Shown: positions 14,379 through 18,491 of the stretch, piece by piece
Numbering within the stretch: the first letter of the stretch is position 1
Layout of the letters: each line of letters opens with the position of its first letter
Assembly: GCA_030039005.1 (NCBI GenBank)
Contig: JASHQT010000275.1
Coordinates: 1-18,491, forward strand
DNA from: Bryobacteraceae bacterium
Lineage (GTDB): Bacteria; Acidobacteriota; Terriglobia; Bryobacterales; Bryobacteraceae
Reading direction: 5' to 3'
Length of the DNA: 18,491 nt
Translations under genes and position numbers: made by a program
Notes under the pieces: generated by a model
What the model saw: the letters and a program-made list of their open reading frames with translations, nothing else
Told to the model about the DNA's origin: nothing
The model's database searches: none

Positions 14379-17300
14379 TTACTTCACAAACACCGTCACG
14401 TCGGATTGGCTCATGCTCGTGCCCACGGTCAGCACGACCTTCACCGCGCCTGACGGGGTGTTGGCGGGCAGTTCGATATTGAACTGATCCACGCCGTAAA
14501 CCAGGCCGGGAGCGGTGCCGGCGTATAGCACCTTTGCGGTTTGGCCGTTTACCGTGGCCGAGTAGGGCAAAACGACCGTTGAAAGCTTGTCGCCCGCGAC
14601 GTCGCCCACAGTGACGGCCGGCGTCACGACGCCCGCGCCCGTGCCATACACCTGGATCACAGAGCCGGGAGCCGCCGGGTTTGACTTCGTATTCACCGAA
14701 TAATCCTGGTTCAGGATCGAGCCGGGACCACTTCCGCTGGCGTTAGCGGTGAAGATCTGGACATCGGCCGGGGCCAGCGGAATGCTGAACTGAGACGAAG
14801 TGAGGTCGTTGTACTGCACCTCTACCTGTCCCGTGCCGGTGGTGGGCAGGTTGAACGGTAGAATCACATTGATCTGGCCGCCCTGGACAAAGGTGGGAAT
14901 CGCGGCGGTGCCGTTCACTGTTACCGTGGCTCCCGACAGCGTCGAATCCACGCCGCCCGCGGAGTTCAGCGAGAAACTGACGCCGGTGGTGGGCCCCAGG
15001 AGGCTGCCGAAGATAGTTATGATCGCGCCGGGCGAGAACCCCGTGGTGGCGTAGCTAGCGGCATTCACGATGGCTGAAATCGTAGGACCGGGCACAACCA
15101 GCGGCGCCGTGACGTCGAGCGTGACCGGGATGGTCAACGGACTGTTGCCCGCCGTCGAGGAGGTCACGGTAATGGAGCCAGAATAAGTTCCCTGATTCAT
15201 GCCCTTAGTATTGACGCTAGCGATCAGAGTCGCCGGCGTTGTCTGCGTCGAGACCGAGGCGCTCAACCAGGAGGACGTGGTCGCCACCGTGAACTGAAGC
15301 GCCGAGCTGCCGGTGAGGTTAATGGATTGGGTAGCGGGATTAGAACCGCCGGCCGGCGCATTGAAGACCAGGCTGGAAGGACTGGCCGCGAGAGTCGGCT
15401 TATTCGAGACCACCAGCGATACAGGGATCACCAAGGGCGAGTTGGCGGCCGTGGTGCTGCTCACCGAAATCGACGCCGTGTAAGTCCCCGCGCTCAAGGA
15501 ACTCGGATTCACGCTAATGTTCATCACGGCTGGCGTACTTCCGCCGGAAGTAGTAAAGGATAACCACGCCGCGGTTGTGCTCGAAGTGGTAATCGTCACT
15601 TGCTGCGTGGAAGAGCTGGAGGAGATGGAAACGTTCTGAGGCGTTGGATTGGTGCCTCCCAGCACGTACGCGAAAGTGACGTCGGTGGGCGTAGCCGTCA
15701 TAGTGACGGGAGCCGCGACATTGAATGTGACCTGAATGCTCTGCCCGCTGTTGGAAGCATTCGCCGAGGAGACGATCACGTAACCGAGGTAGGTGCCGGC
15801 CAGGAGGTTCGCCTGGCTGGCCGAGATGGTAATCACAGCCGGAGTCGAGGCAGTCGAGAGCTTCGCCGAAAGCCACGAACCGCCTTCTGTCGCGACGGAC
15901 ACGTTGCTGAGCGGAGAGCTGCTGGTCACATTGACTGATTGGCTCGCGGGAGCCGTGCTGTTCAAAGTGCCGTTGAACGTCAGCGAGCTGGCGCTCAGCG
16001 TGATGGTCGGCGCGGGGCTCACCACCAAGGTGACGTTCACCACCTGCGAGGTCACGCCCGCGCAGGAGCTGCCGCCGCTGCAGGCGACGGTAATGGTGCC
16101 GCTGTACGTATTCGCCGTCAAGCCCGAGGTATTGACCGAAACGTTGACACTTCCGGGCGTGGTGCCGCCGGAACTCGCCGAAAGCCAACTGCCGCCCGAC
16201 GTAGTGGCAGCGGTAGCGGTGAACGCAAGCCCCGACGATCCGCCGATGCTGAGCGTCTGCAATGGCGGAGCAGTGCCGTTAATGGTGTAAGCGAAACTCA
16301 GGGAACTGGGGCTGGCCGAGATCGTGGGTGTTGCCGATACCACGAGCGTCACGTTGATTACTTGTGACGTCGCACCTTGCGATGCCACCGTCACCGTGCC
16401 AGTGTACGTATTCGCTGCCAGGTTCAAACCTTTTGGATCTACCGAAATGGTCACCGTACCCGGCGTGGTTCCCGAAGCCGCCGCCGAAAGCCACGCTCCT
16501 CCGCCATTGGTCGCGGCGGTAGCAGTAAAGGTAATGCCTGCGGTTCCACTGACGCTCACCGGCTGCGACGTGGGATCGCTTTGGCCGATTTGATACGCAA
16601 AATTGAGCGAGGACGACGAGATCGTCAGCGTCGGCGTGGTTACGGTGAGGACAACGTTCACCACCTGCGAGGTCACGCCAGCGCATGAACTGCCGCCGCT
16701 GCAGGCAATCGTGATGCTGCCGCTGTAAGTGTTGGCGGTCAACCCCGAGGGGCTGACCGAAACGCTTACACTGGTGGGCGTGGTGCCGCTGGAAGTAACC
16801 GAAAGCCAGTTGCCTCCCGATGTGGTGGCGGCGGTGGCCGTGAATGCCAGGCCCGCTGTCCCGCCAACGCTGACCGGTTGGGCCGCCGGAGCGGTGCCGT
16901 TAATGATGTAGGCGAAACTCAGGGAACTGGGACTGGCCGAGATCGTGGGTGTTGCCGATACCACGAGCGTCACGTTGATTACTTGCGACGTGGCACCTTG
17001 CGCTGCCACCGTCACCGTGCCAGTGTACGTATTCGCCGCCAGGTTCAAACCTTTTGGATCTACCGAAACGGTCACCGTACCCGGCGTGGTTCCCGAAGCC
17101 GCCGCCGAAAGCCAGGCTCCTCCGCCATTGGTCGCGGCGGTAGCCGTAAAGGTGATGCCTGCAGTTCCACCCACGCTGACCGGCTGCGACGTTGGGTCGC
17201 TTTGGCCGATTTGATAGCTGAAGTTCAACGTGGATGGGTTGACGGTCAGGCTCGGACCGATGACGTTAAGGGCGACCGGGATAGTTCCCGAAGTACCGCC

Positions 17301-18491
17301 GGGACCGGAGACAGTCACAGAACCGCTGTAGTTTCCTGGCGTTGTCAGAACGCCGGTAACGATGGAGACGCTTACCGATCCTGGGACCGTGCCGCTGGGC
17401 GTGGCTGAGAGCCACGATCCGCCGGAGTTCGTCGAAGACGAAGTGGTGAAGCTGATGCCGGAGGTTCCGGAAATGCTCACGGATTGTGCTACGGGCGGCG
17501 TGGTACCGATCGTGTAATTAAACGTTAGTGTGCCGCCGGGAACAGTTAAAGTCGGCGCGGTGACGTTCAAAGTCACAGGTATGTTCAACGGGCTGTTGGT
17601 AGCGCCGGCGGATGTGACCTGGATGTTGCCGGTCAGCGGGCTGGCCGTCGTGATACTGGAAGGGTTGACCACGGATACGGTGAAATTCGCCGGGGTGGCG
17701 CCGCCTGAGGGCGAAACGCTCAGCCAGGAACTACCCGATGTGACGGATGCAGTGACGCTCGCGGCGCCCGGTGCGGACGAAATCGTCAGGTTTTGGGGAC
17801 TGGGCGGCGTCAAGCCGATGGTATAGGCAAAATTCGACAAAGCGGAAGCGCTGAGGGTGACCGCGGGCGCGGACATGGTGAGCGTTACGGGAATCTGAAC
17901 GGTCACGCCCGCCTGCACGGTCAAGGTCACGGTCCCGCTGTAAGAAGGCTGCGTGAGCCCGGTAGGATTTACGGTGATGGTCAATGGTGGCGAAAGCGGG
18001 TTGGTGTTCTCCTCAGCCGGTGTCACGGACAGCCAATTGCCGGTGCCGTTCGTGTTGACGCTGGTGGTGAACGAAACCGGCGCCGAGGCGGACAGGCTGA
18101 TCGTCTGGGTCAGCAGGGTGGTGGAGCCGATGGTGGCAGTCGGCGTCCAGGACAGGGGGCTCGGGGTGATGGTGGGCGGCGGTGCGCCGGTCGCGGTGAT
18201 AGCTCCGCCGCTAATGTCGAATTGGCCCGGCGATCCTTTGCCGATCGCGTAGTTGATCGTTCCACTTACCAGCGAGACGCCTGGAATCGTTGCCGGAACC
18301 GGGGTGCTGATGTACCCGTCGGGCAGCGTGGCGGTGGCGTTGATCGTAGCCGTGATCCCGAGTACGGTAAGGGTGCAGTTGCTGATCGCAATACTGTCGG
18401 TCACCCCGCTACCAACATTATCCGTGATCGTGATAGTCGAACTTGAGCAGGTGAGTGGCGTGGTGTTGCCGTTATTTTGGTCAATGATGGT
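14379..18491 (-). CDS. giant secreted BACON-like repeat protein with TIGR03437 C-terminal domain (5' end outside window)
   Basis: The frame is open from the window's right edge to TAA at 14379, giving 1370 visible residues; the start and any signal peptide lie beyond. The first ~100 residues are Thr/Ser/Ile-rich (TLTVLGITATINATATLP). Ten units of about 100 residues follow, each with the pattern P-T-[LI]-x-[VA]-x-P-S-x-L-x-F-x-Y ... G-x-W-L-S ... S-G-x-T-P ... L-x-x-x-x-Y-x-G-x-[IV]-T-[VI] ... IPVTLxV, which resembles BACON/Ig-like beta sandwiches. The last ~236 residues match the acidobacterial C-terminal domain TIGR03437: VNAASYATTGFSPGAIITIFG, VQGGQINVILPF, ILNQDYSVN, VIQVYGTGAG, and VLYAGTAPGLVYGVDQFNIELP. 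The composition is very rich in Ser, Thr, Gly, Val and Ala. It is probably a cell-surface or extracellular protein; the ligand is unknown. It is the first visible gene of a unit with the TPR gene 13566-14369. Confidence 0.92.
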   Translation of the reverse strand, partial: TIIDQNNGNTTPLTCSSSTITITDNVGSGVTDSIAISNCTLTVLGITATINATATLPDGYISTPVPATIPGVSLVSGTINYAIGKGSPGQFDISGGAITATGAPPPTITPSPLSWTPTATIGSTTLLTQTISLSASAPVSFTTSVNTNGTGNWLSVTPAEENTNPLSPPLTITVNPTGLTQPSYSGTVTLTVQAGVTVQIPVTLTMSAPAVTLSASALSNFAYTIGLTPPSPQNLTISSAPGAASVTASVTSGSSWLSVSPSGGATPANFTVSVVNPSSITTASPLTGNIQVTSAGATNSPLNIPVTLNVTAPTLTVPGGTLTFNYTIGTTPPVAQSVSISGTSGISFTTSSSTNSGGSWLSATPSGTVPGSVSVSIVTGVLTTPGNYSGSVTVSGPGGTSGTIPVALNVIGPSLTVNPSTLNFSYQIGQSDPTSQPVSVGGTAGITFTATAATNGGGAWLSAAASGTTPGTVTVSVDPKGLNLAANTYTGTVTVAAQGATSQVINVTLVVSATPTISASPSSLSFAYIINGTAPAAQPVSVGGTAGLAFTATAATTSGGNWLSVTSSGTTPTSVSVSVSPSGLTANTYSGSITIACSGGSSCAGVTSQVVNVVLTVTTPTLTISSSSLNFAYQIGQSDPTSQPVSVSGTAGITFTATAATNGGGAWLSAAASGTTPGTVTISVDPKGLNLAANTYTGTVTVASQGATSQVINVTLVVSATPTISASPSSLSFAYTINGTAPPLQTLSIGGSSGLAFTATAATTSGGSWLSASSGGTTPGSVNVSVNTSGLTANTYSGTITVACSGGSSCAGVTSQVVNVTLVVSPAPTITLSASSLTFNGTLNSTAPASQSVNVTSSSPLSNVSVATEGGSWLSAKLSTASTPAVITISASQANLLAGTYLGYVIVSSANASNSGQSIQVTFNVAAPVTMTATPTDVTFAYVLGGTNPTPQNVSISSSSSTQQVTITTSSTTAAWLSFTTSGGSTPAVMNISVNPSSLSAGTYTASISVSSTTAANSPLVIPVSLVVSNKPTLAASPSSLVFNAPAGGSNPATQSINLTGSSALQFTVATTSSWLSASVSTQTTPATLIASVNTKGMNQGTYSGSITVTSSTAGNSPLTIPVTLDVTAPLVVPGPTISAIVNAASYATTGFSPGAIITIFGSLLGPTTGVSFSLNSAGGVDSTLSGATVTVNGTAAIPTFVQGGQINVILPFNLPTTGTGQVEVQYNDLTSSQFSIPLAPADVQIFTANASGSGPGSILNQDYSVNTKSNPAAPGSVIQVYGTGAGVVTPAVTVGDVAGDKLSTVVLPYSATVNGQTAKVLYAGTAPGLVYGVDQFNIELPANTPSGAVKVVLTVGTSMSQSDVTVFVK
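15090..18182 (-). repeat. array of ten ~100-residue BACON-like coding repeats
   Basis: Ten consecutive units, averaging about 309 bases, are recognised by a W-L-S core near the middle and a closing IPVTLxVS/T strand. Units 1-3 (right end) and 8-10 (left end) have diverged. Units 4-7 are much more alike and alternate between two types: A (YQIGQSDPTSQPVSV) and B (YxINGTAP, with a Cys-pair insert). Confidence 0.85.
16266..17216 (-). repeat. two near-identical 330-bp copies, offset 621 bp, inside the giant gene
   Basis: Bases 16266-16595 and 16887-17216 align without gaps, with about 18 mismatches counted by eye (roughly 95% identity). The offset of 621 bases equals 207 codons, or two repeat units. 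The intervening B-type sequence also has a more diverged copy on the 16265 side. The simplest reading is duplication of an A+B two-unit block followed by drift or local gene conversion. Confidence 0.85.

Noticed and set aside
15090..18182. Regularly spaced repeats considered as a CRISPR array
   Set aside because: The repeats are about 300 bp, coding, and in frame throughout; they are protein domains, not short direct repeats with spacers.

Overview
The window looks like chromosomal DNA from an acidobacterium, most likely of the Solibacter/Bryobacter type. The sequence signs are high GC, a PadR regulator coupled to an 'acidobacterial duplicated orphan permease' (ADOP), a giant secreted protein ending in the domain known as TIGR03437 (first described from Solibacter), and an integrase with the Cys-rich N-terminus I associate with acidobacterial integrases. 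This placement rests on recalled family knowledge, not on a search.

Layout, left to right. Bases 1-1917 (plus strand) hold the 3' end of an ABC-type permease and a SAM-dependent methyltransferase with a C-terminal regulatory region. Bases 1969-8881 (minus strand) hold a promoter with an overlapping inverted repeat, a padR gene, a full-length ADOP permease, and two tandem paralogous secreted phosphodiesterase/alkaline-phosphatase-fold proteins separated by a clear rho-independent terminator. Bases 8944-9333 carry a small exported acidobacterial protein of unknown function.

Bases 9476-11720 look like a small, decaying integrative-element scar. It contains tRNA-Ser(CGA) with encoded CCA, a complete tyrosine recombinase just downstream on the same strand, a convergent small HTH (excisionase-like) protein, about 360 bp with nothing recognisable, and the N-terminal remnant of a second, unrelated tyrosine integrase. 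That remnant was broken by a 16-bp tandem duplication and probably also by a 1-base slip in a homopolymer. No second copy of the tRNA 3' end was seen in the window, so the far attachment site is missing or outside.

Bases 11925-13405 carry a YdhS-like FAD/NAD(P)-binding protein preceded by a TetR-style inverted repeat. Bases 13566-18491 (minus strand) form a two-gene unit. The first gene is a giant exported repeat protein (at least 1370 residues, open at the window edge) with ten BACON-like beta-sandwich units and a TIGR03437 C-terminal domain. Nine bases after it comes an exported TPR protein.

I do not see a clear novel defence or biosynthetic system. The most noteworthy signals are the internal A-B-A'-B' amplification in the giant protein, with cysteine pairs found only in the B units; the AKHG motif in both phosphodiesterase paralogs where related enzymes have DHG; and the readable two-lesion history of the dead integrase.
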